Numbered from the stretch's first letter, positions 39,893 through 49,105 are shown. The stretch is DNA of 64,000 bases from CAWFKS01 sp963816435 (GCA_963816435.1 CAWFKS010000020.1:62001-126000); one strand, 5' to 3'. Made by a program: numbers and translations. The notes: generated by a model from the letters alone, not told the origin.

Positions 39893-40501
39893 ATGAAACT
39901 CGAAAATCCCATCCAGATGGCCGTCATCGGCGCACCGCACGGCATTGCCGGAGAGCTGAGGGTGAAGACCTTCACCGGCGATCCGCTGGCGCTCGGCGAC
40001 TACGGGCCGCTCTACGCCGCCGACGGCCGCAAGTTCACGGTGGCCGGCATCCGCCCGTCGAAGAACGTCGTGGTGGTCCGGTTCAGGGAGATCGCCGACC
40101 GCACCGCCGCCGAGGCGGCGACGGGAATCGAACTGTTCGTCGACCGCTCCGTCCTGCCCGACGATCTGGAGGCCGACGAGTTCTACCACGCAGACCTGAT
40201 CGGACTGCCGGTGCGCGACGAGACGGGCGAGGAAATCGGCAGGGTCGAGGCCTTTCACGATTTCGGCGCCGGCGACGTGATGGAGGTGCGGCTGTCGACG
40301 GGACGCACCGTGCTGGTGCCGTTCACCGCCGCCGCCGTGCCGGCGGTCGATCTCGACGCCGGCATCGTATCGGTGGAAACCGTCGCCGCCGGCCTCGCCG
40401 AAACCGATGACGACGAGGAGACGGACGAGGCTGAGGCTGGTCGTCGTTTCGATCGCGCCAAAAGGCCGCGCGGACCGAGGGACGCCGGGGGCAACCGGTG
40501 A
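39893..40501 (+). CDS. rimM: Ribosome maturation factor RimM
   Basis: RimM binds S19 and helps process the 30S head region. The protein has 202 residues. The N-terminal RimM barrel opens [20 protein letters not shown], and the PRC barrel contains [10 protein letters not shown] and [10 protein letters not shown]. The C-terminal 35 residues are acidic, then basic, beyond the usual end. Its stop overlaps the trmD GTG start, so the two are coupled. An upstream in-frame ATG at 39815 gives an implausible basic extension. Confidence 0.92.
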   Translation: MKLENPIQMAVIGAPHGIAGELRVKTFTGDPLALGDYGPLYAADGRKFTVAGIRPSKNVVVVRFREIADRTAAEAATGIELFVDRSVLPDDLEADEFYHADLIGLPVRDETGEEIGRVEAFHDFGAGDVMEVRLSTGRTVLVPFTAAAVPAVDLDAGIVSVETVAAGLAETDDDEETDEAEAGRRFDRAKRPRGPRDAGGNR

Positions 40502-41202
40502 GCTTCCGCGCCACGGTTCTCACCCTCTATCCCGAAATGTTTCCCGGCCATCTCGGCCTGTCGCTGGCCGGCAGGGCGCTGGCCGAGGGGACATGGTCGC
40601 TCGATGCCGTGCAGATCCGCGACTTCGCCACCGACAAACACCGCTCGGTCGACGACACGCCGGCAGGCGGCGGCGCCGGCATGGTGATGCGCGCCGACGT
40701 GCTGGCCGCCGCGATCGACCACGCGTCGCCCGAAGGCGACGCGCGCCCGCGCCTTCTCATGAGCCCGCGCGGCAAGCCGCTGACCCAGCGCCGGGTGCGC
40801 GAACTGGCCGCCGGGCCGGGCGCGGTCATCGTCTGCGGCCGCTTCGAGGGCGTCGACCAGCGGCTCATCGAGGCGCGCGCGCTCGAGGAAGTGTCGATCG
40901 GCGACTACATCCTGTCGGGGGGCGAGCCGGCCGCCCTGGTTCTGCTCGACGCGGTGGTGCGCCTTTTGCCCGGCGTCATGGGCAACGCCGAATCCGGCAC
41001 CGAGGAAAGCTTCGAGGGCGGGCTGCTGGAGCACCCGCACTACACGCGGCCGGCGGTGTTCGAGGGCCGCGAGATTCCCGAGGTGCTGGTCTCCGGCAAC
41101 CATGCCCGGATCGCGAAATGGCGGCGCCACGAGGCCGAGAAACTGACGCGCGATCGCCGGCCCGACCTGCTGCCGGCCGACGACAAGGGCCTGGGCGAAT
41201 GA
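40498..41202 (+). CDS. trmD: tRNA (guanine-N1)-methyltransferase TrmD
   Basis: TrmD methylates G37 of tRNAs that read CNN codons, preventing +1 slippage. The protein has 234 residues. It starts at GTG 40498 ([15 protein letters not shown]). The trefoil-knot SAM site is seen as [27 protein letters not shown] and [34 protein letters not shown] is the conserved tail block. The gene overlaps rimM and DUF4260 by four bases on either side. rplS, normally next, is displaced by about 1.4 kb. Confidence 0.95.
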   Translation: MSFRATVLTLYPEMFPGHLGLSLAGRALAEGTWSLDAVQIRDFATDKHRSVDDTPAGGGAGMVMRADVLAAAIDHASPEGDARPRLLMSPRGKPLTQRRVRELAAGPGAVIVCGRFEGVDQRLIEARALEEVSIGDYILSGGEPAALVLLDAVVRLLPGVMGNAESGTEESFEGGLLEHPHYTRPAVFEGREIPEVLVSGNHARIAKWRRHEAEKLTRDRRPDLLPADDKGLGE

Positions 41203-41552
41203 CCGTCCTGCTGCGCATCGAACATGCCGCGCTCGCGGTCGCCGCGCTGGTCGGCTACCACCTCGTCGGCGGCAACTGGTGGCTGTTCGCGCTACTGATC
41301 CTCGCGCCCGACCTTTCCATGCTCGGCTATCTCGGCGGGCCGAGGCTCGGCGCCTGGTGCTACAACGCCGTGCACTGCTGGCCCGCGCCGGTGATTTTGT
41401 GGCTGCTGGCGCTGGCCGGCGGCTGGCCGCTGCTGACGCAACTGGCGCTCATTCTGGCCGCCCATATCGGCATCGACCGGATGCTCGGCTACGGGCTGAA
41501 ACACGAAACCGGCTTCCAGGACACCCATCTCGGCCGCATCGGCCGCGGCTGA
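41199..41552 (+). CDS. DUF4260 domain-containing membrane protein
   Basis: This encodes a 117-residue membrane protein of the DUF4260 family, function unknown. Hydrophobic helices are interrupted by [26 protein letters not shown], the family hallmark, and ended by [24 protein letters not shown]. Conserved His and Asp residues suggest a metal or proton role, but this is speculation. The start overlaps trmD (ATGA), so it is a recent member of the rimM-trmD operon in place of rplS. Confidence 0.83.
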   Translation: MTVLLRIEHAALAVAALVGYHLVGGNWWLFALLILAPDLSMLGYLGGPRLGAWCYNAVHCWPAPVILWLLALAGGWPLLTQLALILAAHIGIDRMLGYGLKHETGFQDTHLGRIGRG

Positions 41553-41556
41553 GGCT

Positions 41557-42313
41557 CTATCCGCCGACGAAATAGTAGACGGCGAGAAACAGGCCGACGG
41601 CGATGACGAAGATGCGCACCGCCGTCTGCGGCACGCGCTTGGCCGCCCACACGCCCGAATAGCCGCCGAGCGCCACGCCCGGCACCAGAAGCAGCGCATG
41701 CAGCCACGACACGACGCCGCCGGACACGAAGACGGCGATGGCGACGGCCGCGATCACGATCGACAGGAAATTCTTCATCGCGTTGAGGCGGTGATAGTCG
41801 CCGGGCTCCGTCAGCCCCAGCGTGGCGAGCATCATCACGCCCATGCCGGCGCCGAAGAAGCCGCCATAGATCGACGCGAGGAATTGCACGATGGCGCCGG
41901 CGACAGTGCGCTTTTCGCCCTCGCCGGCGCCTTCGCGCGGCTTCGGCTTCAGCCATGGCCCGGCGGCGAACAGCGTCGTGGCGGCGATCAGCAGCCACGG
42001 CACCAGCCGCTTGAAGGACGGGTTGTCGAGCGCCAGGAGGATGAGCGCGCCGGCGAGTGCCCCGAGCGCCGAGACCACCGCCAAGAAGCAGCGCGCTGCG
42101 CCAGATGCGGCCGATGTCGTTCCAGTAGGCGAGCGTCGAGGTGATGTAGCCGGGGATCTGCGCGATCGAGGACGTGGCGTTGGCGCTGATCGGCGGCACG
42201 CCGGCAAGGCTCATCGCGCCGAAGGTGATGAACGTGCCGCCACCGGCCACCGCGTTGATGGCACCGGAGACGAAGCCCGCCAGCACGAGGAGTGCCGCCT
42301 CGAAAAGTCCCAT
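41557..42313 (-). CDS. TSUP (TauE/SafE) family anion permease (one-base frameshift)
   Basis: This is a 251-residue membrane permease of the sulfite exporter TauE/SafE (TSUP) family. The signature FVSGAINAVAGGGTFITFGAM lies at residues 14-34, and IYGGFFGAGMGVMMLA is the second inverted-repeat copy. An extra base near 42085 shifts the frame between IWRSALL and AVVSALGALAGAL. Eight hydrophobic helices are present after correction. It converges on DUF4260, and its promoter region is shared with rplS. Confidence 0.84.
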
Positions 42314-42460
42314 GCTCCCCTCCCCTTCGCGAGAGCTATCGCCTAGATGAGCGACGGGCCGGACGCAAGCCCGGCGGCCGGCACCGGCGGGCGCATGACG
42401 CTGGGGAACCGGGCGGCGTGCGGGCCATTGTCCCGGCAGCGCGAGAGGCGGCCCGCACAG

Positions 42461-42489
42461 TTGATTCGACGGCGCGCATGGTGTATGTG
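42461..42489 (+). promoter_or_regulatory. Candidate rplS promoter
   Basis: TTGATT (42461-42466) and TATGTG (42484-42489) are spaced by 17 bases, giving a leader of about 140 bases before rplS. The rest of the 322-base gap (42314-42635) holds short GC hairpins but no gene that I can support. A long leader on a ribosomal protein gene could carry autoregulation, but no known motif was recognised. Confidence 0.45.
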
Positions 42490-42635
42490 CGCCCGCATTG
42501 AAGCGGCCAAGGCCGAATACCCAAACAAGAACGCGTGAATTCGCCCCTGTCCTGCTCCGGCGGGACACTCCTCAGGCGGTCGAAACTGCCGACGAGACGG
42601 GCGCTCTGACGGTCGAAAGAACAAGGACAGGACCC

Positions 42636-43163
42636 ATGGACATCATCCGTCAGCTCGAGGCCGAGCAGGCCGCCAAGATCACCGAGAAGCGCACGCTTCC
42701 CGAATTCCAGCCGGGCGACACGGTGCGCGTGCAGGTGCGCGTCACCGAGGGCACCCGCACCCGCGTGCAGGCCTACGAAGGCGTGTGCATCGCGCGCTCC
42801 GGCTCCGGGCTGCACGAGAACTTCACGGTCCGCAAGATCTCCTACGGCGAGGGCGTCGAGCGCGTGTTCCCGGTCTACTCGCCGCTGGTCGAGGGCGTCG
42901 AGGTCGTGCGCCGCGGCAAGGTGCGCCGCGCCAAGCTCTATTATCTGCGCGCGCGCCGCGGCAAGTCGGCCCGCATCGTCGAGAACACCGGCGTTCGCGC
43001 CAAGAAGCTGAACGACGACGAGCGTCAGGCCGCCGCCGCCGAGCGCGCCCGCATCGAGGCCGAGAAGGTCGCCGCAGCCGAGGCGCTGGCCGCCGAGAAG
43101 GCAGCCGCGGAAGCCGCCGAGAAGCAGGCCGCCGAGACCGCCGCCGCCGAGGAGCAGGCGTAA
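42636..43163 (+). CDS. rplS: 50S ribosomal protein L19
   Basis: L19 sits at the 30S-50S interface and helps shape the A-site region. The core (residues 1-125) is standard: [56 protein letters not shown] and [24 protein letters not shown]. After about residue 130 there is a 45-residue Ala/Glu-rich helical extension not found in most bacteria but seen in some rhizobia. AAGGACAGGA precedes the ATG. It has its own promoter candidate and a strong terminator. Confidence 0.95.
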   Translation: MDIIRQLEAEQAAKITEKRTLPEFQPGDTVRVQVRVTEGTRTRVQAYEGVCIARSGSGLHENFTVRKISYGEGVERVFPVYSPLVEGVEVVRRGKVRRAKLYYLRARRGKSARIVENTGVRAKKLNDDERQAAAAERARIEAEKVAAAEALAAEKAAAEAAEKQAAETAAAEEQA

Positions 43164-43187
43164 GCCTTGCGGCAATCGCAGTGAACG

Positions 43188-43212
43188 AAAGGCGGCTTCG
43201 GCCGCCTTTTTT
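43188..43212 (+). terminator. Rho-independent terminator after rplS
   Basis: GGCGGC (43191-43196), a TTCG tetraloop and GCCGCC (43201-43206) are followed by six T residues. Confidence 0.9.
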
Positions 43213-43236
43213 GTTGGCGAGACCAGGGGGAAGCGG

Positions 43237-44058
43237 ATGGACGACTACACGCAGGCGAACCTTCGCAACTGGGACAACCGCGCCGAGCTTCACGCCACCG
43301 ACACCACCGGCAGCTATCGCATCGCCCAGGTGCTGGCGGGCGGTTCGTCCCTGCACGCGCTGGAGGCCGCCGAGATCGGCGACATCGCGGGCAAGGACAT
43401 CGTCCACCTGCAGTGCCACATCGGGCTCGACACGATCAGCCTGAAGCATCTGGGGGCGGCAAGCGTCACCGGCCTCGATTTCTCGGCAAAGGCGATCGAG
43501 GCGGCGCGCGATTTCGCGGCCCGGGCCGGCACGGAAGCCACATTCGTCGAGGCCTCCGTCTACGACGCCGAGCAGGCGCTGGGGCGCAGCTACGACATCG
43601 TGTTCGTGACCTGGGGCACGATCATCTGGCTCGACGACATCTTCCGCTGGGCCAAGGTGGTTGCAGCACTTCTGCGCCCCGGCGGCCGGCTCTATCTGCT
43701 CGACGCACACCCGCAGATGATCCAGATGGAAGCGGTCGACGGCAGTCTGGTAGCCACGCATGCGTGGCGCACGCCCGCCGACGCGCCGCTGACCTGGGAC
43801 GACAGCCAGACCTACACCGGCGACGCGCGCCCGCTGACCCATACGCGCAGCCACGAGTGGCTTCATCCGCTCGGGGACGTCGTCAACGCGCTGATTTCAG
43901 CCGGGCTGCGGATCGACTTCCTCAACGAGCACGAGGTTCTGGTGTGGCGTCAGTTCCCCGACATGGTCGAACTGGCGGGCGACCGGTTCGTGCTGCCCGA
44001 CAGCTTCCCGCGCATCCCGCTCTCCTTCTCGATCGGCGCGACGAAACCGGGGCCGTGA
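43237..44058 (+). CDS. Class I SAM-dependent methyltransferase
   Basis: This encodes a 273-residue methyltransferase. The SAM-binding motif I is IVHLQCHIGLDTISLKHLGA (about residues 55-75), motif II VTGLDFSAKAIE and motif IV DIVFVTWGTIIWLDDI. The C-terminal part has aromatic substrate-pocket residues (WDDSQTYTGD). The first-strand motif has HIGLD in place of the usual GxGxG, which is seen in one branch of this family. The substrate is unknown. It sits just behind the rplS terminator, so it needs its own promoter. Confidence 0.82.
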   Translation: MDDYTQANLRNWDNRAELHATDTTGSYRIAQVLAGGSSLHALEAAEIGDIAGKDIVHLQCHIGLDTISLKHLGAASVTGLDFSAKAIEAARDFAARAGTEATFVEASVYDAEQALGRSYDIVFVTWGTIIWLDDIFRWAKVVAALLRPGGRLYLLDAHPQMIQMEAVDGSLVATHAWRTPADAPLTWDDSQTYTGDARPLTHTRSHEWLHPLGDVVNALISAGLRIDFLNEHEVLVWRQFPDMVELAGDRFVLPDSFPRIPLSFSIGATKPGP

Positions 44059-44163
44059 CCCGCCGGCGCCGGGCGCGCTTGCGCGCCTGTCGGACTCGCC
44101 GCTAAGCTTCCTTCAGCGCCCGGGGGAACGGGCCGAAGAGATTGTCTCGTCAGGGAGCCTGCC

Positions 44164-44961
44164 ATGCACCGTATCGTATCATTCATCGCGGCCGCCGCCG
44201 CGCTTTTCGCCGTTTCGCAGGCCGCGCAGGCCGACGACCTGCCGGACCTCGGCGGCCGCAAGGTGGTCGTGGTGACCGAGAACGCCTATCCGCCGCTGCA
44301 GTTCGTCGATCCCAAGACCGGCAAGCAGATCGGCTGGGAATACGACGCCATGAACGACATGGCCAAGCGCCTGAACTTCGACGTCGAGTACCAGAACACC
44401 AGCTGGGACGCGATGATCCAGGCCGTGTCCGACGGCCAGTACGACATCGGCATGACCGGCATCACCATCAACGACGAGCGCAAGGAGAAGGTCGACTTCT
44501 CCGATCCCTACATGCGCAACCAGCAGTTCATGCTGGTGCGCGGCGACGAGGACCGGTTCACCGACGCCAAGAGCTTCGCCGCGCTCGACGACGGGCTGAT
44601 CGGCGCGCAGCCGGGCACCTCGCCCTTCTACACCGCCGTCTACGCCATCCTCGACGGCAACGAGGCCAATCCGCGCATCAAGCTGTTCGAGACGTTCGGC
44701 GCCGAGGTGCAGGCGCTGAAGACCGGCGACGTCGACCTGGTGCTGACGGACGGCACGGCCGGCAAGGGCTACGTGGCCGCCTCCGACGGTGCGCTCAAGC
44801 TGATCGGCGAGCCGCTCGGCACCGAGGATTTCGGCTTCATCTTCCCGAAGGGCTCCGACCTCGTCGCGCCGATCAACGCCGCGATCGCGCAGATGAAGGC
44901 GGACGGGACGTTCGACGCGCTGAACAAGAAATGGTTCCTCGACTACAAGATGGGTGAATAG
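44164..44961 (+). CDS. Amino-acid ABC transporter substrate-binding protein
   Basis: This encodes a 265-residue periplasmic binding protein of the polar amino acid type (SBP family 3). A signal peptide ends at about residue 22 (AQAAQA). [37 protein letters not shown] and [13 protein letters not shown] are family hallmarks, the last including the ligand carboxylate contact region. The ligand cannot be named. It is followed by a GNAT gene and then the permease, with no ATPase gene in the window. Confidence 0.9.
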   Translation: MHRIVSFIAAAAALFAVSQAAQADDLPDLGGRKVVVVTENAYPPLQFVDPKTGKQIGWEYDAMNDMAKRLNFDVEYQNTSWDAMIQAVSDGQYDIGMTGITINDERKEKVDFSDPYMRNQQFMLVRGDEDRFTDAKSFAALDDGLIGAQPGTSPFYTAVYAILDGNEANPRIKLFETFGAEVQALKTGDVDLVLTDGTAGKGYVAASDGALKLIGEPLGTEDFGFIFPKGSDLVAPINAAIAQMKADGTFDALNKKWFLDYKMGE

Positions 44962-44973
44962 GCCGGGGCAGCG

Positions 44974-45477
44974 ATGATCGAGATCGAGGGTTATCGGCCG
45001 GGCGATCTCGGCGCCATCGTGGTCCTCCACGCGCGCTACTATTCCGTTCACTGGGGCTTCGGCCTTGCCTTCGAGACCAAGATCGCGACGGAAATGGCGG
45101 AATTCCTGTCGCGCATCGACCCTGCCCGCGACCTTTTTCTGGTGGCGCGCGACGAGGGACGGGTGCTCGGCTCGGTCGCCATCGACGCCAGCGGCGGCGG
45201 CCCGCGCGGCGCCCATCTGCGGTGGTTCATCGTGACGGACGGCGCGCGCGGCGCGGGGCTCGGCGGCAAGCTGCTGGCCCGCGCGATCAGCTTCTGCGAC
45301 GAGCGCGGCTATCCACTCGTCTGGCTGACCACCTTCGCGGGCCTCGAGCCTGCCCGCATTCTCTACGAGAAGCAGGGCTTTCGCCTCGTCGAGGAAAGCG
45401 ACGTCGACCAGTGGAAGGGCGGCGTGCGCGAACAGCTTTACGAGCGCGTGGTGCCGCAGCGCGCCGGCGGGGCCTGA
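44974..45477 (+). CDS. GNAT family N-acetyltransferase
   Basis: This encodes a 167-residue GNAT acetyltransferase. GDLGAIVVLHARYYSVHWGF is a recognisable start of a subgroup often fused to MarR regulators. The acetyl-CoA loop is RGAGLGGKLLARAI (about residues 91-104). LYEKQGFRLV gives the late tyrosine and beta-bulge. The substrate is unknown. It lies 12 bases after the binding-protein gene and three bases before the permease, so it is inside the transport operon, which suggests it modifies the transported compound. Confidence 0.86.
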   Translation: MIEIEGYRPGDLGAIVVLHARYYSVHWGFGLAFETKIATEMAEFLSRIDPARDLFLVARDEGRVLGSVAIDASGGGPRGAHLRWFIVTDGARGAGLGGKLLARAISFCDERGYPLVWLTTFAGLEPARILYEKQGFRLVEESDVDQWKGGVREQLYERVVPQRAGGA

Positions 45478-45480
45478 CCG

Positions 45481-46290
45481 GTGCGGGCACCGACCCGGCG
45501 GGGCCGCGAATTCCCCTGGTGGCTGGCGGTGGCGATCGCGATTGCGCTGGCCGTCGCGGTATTCGTCGCCACCAGCGATCTCTACCGCCAGGTCTTCCAG
45601 GTCGTGGCCAAGGGCGTGTCCATCACCGTCTTCGTCACCGTGGTCGGCTTCGCGCTGGCGAGCGCGCTGGGGCTGGCGATCGCGCTGATGGCGCTTTCCG
45701 GCTCGGCGTGGCTGCGCCAGAGCGCGCGCTTCTATGTCGAGATCATCCGCGGCGTGCCGATCCTGGTGCTGCTGTTCTGGATTGCCTTCGTCGGCGCCCC
45801 GGCCCTCGTCGCCGGCTGGAACGCCGTCACCGCCCCGCTGGTCGACGCGGGCTGGATCGAGCCGCTTCTGGTGCGCGACGTCTCGTTGCTGTGGCGCGCC
45901 GTGCTGGCGCTGATGATCGGCTATTCCGCCTTCATCGCCGAGGTCTTTCGCGCCGGCATCCAGTCGGTCGACCCCGGGCAGATCGAGGCGGCCAAGGCGC
46001 TCGGCCTGTCGCGCTTCCAGCGTTTTCGGCTTATCGTCTTCCCGCAGACGATCCGCACAATCCTGCCGCCGCTCGGCAACGACTTCGTTGCCATGGTCAA
46101 GGATTCCTCGCTGGTGTCGGTGCTCGGCGTCGCCGACATCACCCAGATGGGCAAGATCTACGCCTCCGGCTCGTTCCGGTTCTTCGAGACCTACTCGATC
46201 GTGGCGTATATCTACCTCATCCTCACCGTCGGACTGTCGCTCGCGCTGCGCGCGCTCGAGCGGCGCATGAGAAAGGGATATTCGGCATGA
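45481..46290 (+). CDS. Amino-acid ABC transporter permease
   Basis: This encodes a 269-residue inner-membrane permease of the HisM/GlnP type. GVSITVFVTVVGFALASALG is the characteristic start of the conserved domain. The ATPase-contact EAA loop is QIEAAKALGLSRFQRFRLIVFPQ (about residues 168-190). Five membrane segments are visible. It begins with GTG at 45481. Only one permease gene and no ATPase are present, so the transporter must use subunits encoded elsewhere or act as a homodimer. Confidence 0.9.
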   Translation: MRAPTRRGREFPWWLAVAIAIALAVAVFVATSDLYRQVFQVVAKGVSITVFVTVVGFALASALGLAIALMALSGSAWLRQSARFYVEIIRGVPILVLLFWIAFVGAPALVAGWNAVTAPLVDAGWIEPLLVRDVSLLWRAVLALMIGYSAFIAEVFRAGIQSVDPGQIEAAKALGLSRFQRFRLIVFPQTIRTILPPLGNDFVAMVKDSSLVSVLGVADITQMGKIYASGSFRFFETYSIVAYIYLILTVGLSLALRALERRMRKGYSA

Positions 46291-46915
46291 ACGAACGCAA
46301 GCAGGCACTCGATCTGGTCTATTCGGCCAGGACCCAGGACGAGCTGGCGGAGGGCTACGCCGCCTGGGCGGCGAGCTACGACCGCGAGACGCTGGAGATG
46401 GGCTACGCCCTGCCTTTCGTGATCGCCGCCTGGATTGCGCGCTACGTGAAGCCGGACAACGACCGCTGCTCGACGCCGGCTGCGGCACCGGGCTTTCAGG
46501 GCCGTATCTGAAGGCGCTCGGCTATGGCGATGTCGAGGGGCTCGACCTTTCCGGCGACATGCTGAAGATCGCCGAAAGCCGCGGCGCCTATTCGAAGCTC
46601 ACCAAGGCCGCGCTCGGCGAGGCCCTGCCGTGGGCGGACGGCCACTTCGCCGGCTTCCTGGCAAGCGGCGTCTTCACCGAGGGCCACGCGCCCGCCTCGT
46701 CCTTCGACGAGCTGGCGCGCATCACCCGCAAGGGCGGACACGGCGCCTGCACGATCAGGCTGGAGCTGCTCGACAAGCACGGTTTCGCCGACAAGATCGC
46801 CGAAATGGAAAAGGCCGGGCGCTGGCGCGTGGCGGAGGAAAGCCCGCCCTACCGCGCCTTCGCCATCGACGAGCCGGAGGTATTCGTGAAGACCTACGTC
46901 TTCGAGATGCTCTGA
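46287..46915 (+). CDS. Class I SAM-dependent methyltransferase (one-base deletion)
   Basis: This is a 209-residue methyltransferase after correction. It starts with an ATGA overlap with the permease stop. ARTQDELAEGYAAWAASYD is typical of this branch (Williams-Beuren-region-like methyltransferases). A missing C near 46466 breaks the frame inside SAM motif I. Adding it gives DRLLDAGCGTGLSGPYL, a perfect motif, followed by GDVEGLDLSGDML. The C-terminal part ends VFVKTYVFEML. The substrate is unknown; the operon link suggests the compound handled by the ABC transporter. Confidence 0.8.
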
Positions 46916-46933
46916 CCCTCGGCCCTTGCGGCC

Positions 46934-46958
46934 GGAACCGGGCGCGGGCAGGCTCGTT
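46934..46958 (+). promoter_or_regulatory. EcfG-type general stress promoter (mgtC-like)
   Basis: GGAAC (46934-46938), 16 bases and CGTT (46955-46958) match the consensus, with a predicted start about 38 bases before the ATG at 47004. Confidence 0.68.
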
Positions 46959-47003
46959 CGGACCACCTGAAGACGACGGACCGAAGACACTGGACGGGAA
47001 CAT

Positions 47004-47522
47004 ATGGACGACATGTTCACCGGGTTCGGGCAACCCAACTACCTGCCGATCGCCGTCATCGTCGCCCGTCTCGCCATGGCGACGGTGCTGGGTGCGGCGA
47101 TCGGCTTCGAACGCGAATGGCACAAGCGCCCCGCCGGGCTGCGCACCCACATCCTGGTCTGCCTGTCGGCGGCGACCGCGGCAGTGCTCGCCATCGAGAT
47201 CGTCCACGTCTCCGATTTCCAGGACCAGTCGATCCGCATCGACCCGATCCGCCTGATCGAGGCGGTGACCGCCGGCGTTTCCTTCCTGGCGGCCGGCTTC
47301 ATCATCTTCTCGCGCGGCGAGGTGCACGGGCTTACGACGGCGGCAGGCATGTGGCTCGCCGGCGCGGTGGGGCTCGCAAGCGGCCTAGGCTTCTGGCAGA
47401 TCGCACTGATCGCGGTGGCGCTCGGGCTTGTCGTGCTGTGGGTGATGAAGCGCATAGAGCACGTGTTCCATCTCAATCCCCGCGACGAGATCGGCGGCCT
47501 CGACGACGAAGAGAAAAGCTGA
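47004..47522 (+). CDS. MgtC/SapB family membrane protein
   Basis: This encodes a 172-residue membrane protein of the MgtC/SapB family. ATVLGAAIGFEREWHKRPAGLRTHILVCLSAA is the N-terminal signature, followed by GFIIFSRGEVHGLTTAAGMWLAGAVGLASG. Four to five helices are present. It lacks the long C-terminal domain of Salmonella MgtC, which is usual for SapB-like members. Roles in magnesium limitation and acid survival are known for some relatives. An EcfG promoter lies upstream, so here it looks like a general stress gene rather than a magnesium-controlled one. Confidence 0.85.
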   Translation: MDDMFTGFGQPNYLPIAVIVARLAMATVLGAAIGFEREWHKRPAGLRTHILVCLSAATAAVLAIEIVHVSDFQDQSIRIDPIRLIEAVTAGVSFLAAGFIIFSRGEVHGLTTAAGMWLAGAVGLASGLGFWQIALIAVALGLVVLWVMKRIEHVFHLNPRDEIGGLDDEEKS

Positions 47523-47531
47523 AGCGGCTCC

Positions 47532-47741
47532 TCAGCGCCCCAGCGGGTAGCGCGAGAGCGTGACGAGTTCTTCCTCGTCGCGGACGCCGGCGAGATAATT
47601 GGCGATCACCCTGGAGGCGAGCTGCTCGCGCTTCTGCACGTCGTCGGAAGCGTTGACGCAGCGGTCGAAGACCCGGCCGAGAAGAACCATCTCGTCTGGC
47701 CGGTAGACGCCGTTTCGTTCAGCGAGCGCGCGGATCGGCAT
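47532..47741 (-). CDS. Hypothetical small conserved protein
   Basis: This encodes a 69-residue cytosolic protein. VYRPDEMVLLGRVFDRCVNA, then REQLASRVIANYLAGVRDEEEL, recalls short helical proteins common in rhizobia, although I cannot name a family. GGAGG lies nine bases before the ATG at 47741, supporting the start. It converges with the mgtC-like gene, and its upstream spacer also carries the promoter of the divergent SDR. Confidence 0.6.
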   Translation of the reverse strand: MPIRALAERNGVYRPDEMVLLGRVFDRCVNASDDVQKREQLASRVIANYLAGVRDEEELVTLSRYPLGR

Positions 47742-47933
47742 CGATCATGTTCCTCCACATGCACACCGGGCAATTCTCGTGATGGATTTCTGCGTCCACC
47801 CGCGGCGAGCCGTGTCCAGGTGATTATGTGCGCATTTTTCGCTCATGAAAACCTCCCCTCGCCTGTCAACCGAGCCTTGCGTTGTGTGCGCATGACGTCG
47901 CGCGCGGCGGCGACACGAATCCCTGGCGGCGCG

Positions 47934-47959
47934 GGAACATCGCGGCGCTGCGGCTGGTT
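47934..47959 (+). promoter_or_regulatory. EcfG-type general stress promoter (SDR)
   Basis: GGAAC (47934-47938), 17 bases and GGTT (47956-47959) are close to GGAAC-N16/17-CGTT, with one mismatch in the -10. The predicted start is about 23 bases before the ATG at 47989. Confidence 0.6.
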
Positions 47960-47988
47960 TCGGCCGGACTCACCAATTCGAGGCCGTC

Positions 47989-48861
47989 ATGAACCAGAAC
48001 CCGCAGACGAAATACCCGCAGCCGCCGTTTCCCGCGCACAAGCAGCCCATGCCGGGGCGCAGTGCCGAGATGGACCCGAAGCCCGATCACGGCGAGCAGA
48101 GCTACCGCGGCAGCGACAAGCTGAAGGACAAGGTTGCGCTGATCACGGGGGCGGATTCCGGGATCGGCAGGGCCGTTGCCGTCGCCTTCGCGCGCGAGGG
48201 CGCCGACGTGCTGATCGCCTACCTCAAGGAGGACGAGGACGCACGCGAGACGGCCAAATGGGTCGAGGAGGCGGGCCGGCGCGCCGTGCTGCTTCCGGGC
48301 GACATCGGAAAGGAAGCCCATTGCCGCAACCTGATCGATAAGGCGATCGAGGAATTCGGGCAGATCGATATCCTCGTCAACAATGCCGCGCACCAGGCGA
48401 GCTTCTCCGATATCGAGGACATCTCGTCGGAGGAATGGGACCTGACCTTCCGCACCAACATCGACGCGATCTTCCACCTGAGCAAGGCCGCGCTGAAGCA
48501 CATGAAGCCGGGCTCCACGATCATCAACACCTCGTCGATCAACGCGACGTCGCCGAGCCCGTCGCTGCTGGCCTATGCGACGACCAAGGGGGCGATCGCC
48601 AACTTCACAGCCGGGCTGGCCGGTCTGGTCGCCAAGAAGGGCGTGCGGGTGAACGCCGTGGCGCCCGGTCCCGTCTGGACGCCGCTCATCCCCTCCACGA
48701 TGCCCGAGGAGAAGGTCAAGAACTTCGGCGCCTCGACCCCGATGGGGCGGCCGGGCCAGCCGGCGGAACTCGCTGCCACCTACGTGCTGCTCGCGTCGGA
48801 GGAATCCAGCTTTACGACCGGCGCCCTCTACGAGGTGACCGGCGGCCGGCCGATGCTCTGA
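47989..48861 (+). CDS. SDR-family oxidoreductase, stress-type (YghA-like)
   Basis: This encodes a 290-residue short-chain dehydrogenase with a 45-residue N-terminal extension (PQPPFPAHKQPMPGRSAEMD) typical of the YghA/YhdF-type stress dehydrogenases. ALITGADSGIGRAVAVAF is the cofactor motif, NNAAHQ marks strand four, and YATTKGA carries the catalytic Tyr-Lys pair with the preceding serine in NTSSINA. GAGG precedes the ATG. The EcfG-like promoter upstream fits the frequent membership of this group in general stress regulons. The substrate is not known. Confidence 0.88.
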   Translation: MNQNPQTKYPQPPFPAHKQPMPGRSAEMDPKPDHGEQSYRGSDKLKDKVALITGADSGIGRAVAVAFAREGADVLIAYLKEDEDARETAKWVEEAGRRAVLLPGDIGKEAHCRNLIDKAIEEFGQIDILVNNAAHQASFSDIEDISSEEWDLTFRTNIDAIFHLSKAALKHMKPGSTIINTSSINATSPSPSLLAYATTKGAIANFTAGLAGLVAKKGVRVNAVAPGPVWTPLIPSTMPEEKVKNFGASTPMGRPGQPAELAATYVLLASEESSFTTGALYEVTGGRPML

Positions 48862-48952
48862 TTGGCAAGCCGCGCCACCGTGGCGGCGGTGGCGCCGACC
48901 CGTTGGTCACCAACATACGCCGACGAGACCGACCGGCTTGCCGCAGTCCAGA

Positions 48953-48981
48953 TTGCCGGACCCGCAAAAGCTTGGTATGAG
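48953..48981 (+). promoter_or_regulatory. Candidate promoter of the leuC leader
   Basis: TTGCCG (48953-48958) and TATGAG (48976-48981) have a 17-base spacer. Transcription would begin at about 48988, essentially on the ATG of a 38-codon frame. Confidence 0.5.
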
Positions 48982-48988
48982 CCGGCGC

Positions 48989-49105
48989 ATGGAAAAGCTG
49001 TTCGGCATTCCCTCCTACAAACGCTTCGTGCTGCAGGACCACAAGCGCCTGCCGTCGCGCTTTTCGGCGCGTATCGCCGGCACGCTGCTGTCCCGACTCG
49101 GCTGA
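48989..49105 (+). CDS. Possible 38-residue leader peptide upstream of leuC
   Basis: An open frame [20 protein letters not shown] and onward, ending AGTLLSRLG, lies between a good promoter match and leuC. Its ATG coincides with the predicted transcript start, so it would be leaderless. It is basic and has six leucines, three of them in the last six residues. That hints at a translational sensor, but no clear terminator or antiterminator pair is seen between it and leuC. It may also begin at ATG 48977. The rest of the 323-base gap contains no other gene. Confidence 0.4.
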   Translation: MEKLFGIPSYKRFVLQDHKRLPSRFSARIAGTLLSRLG

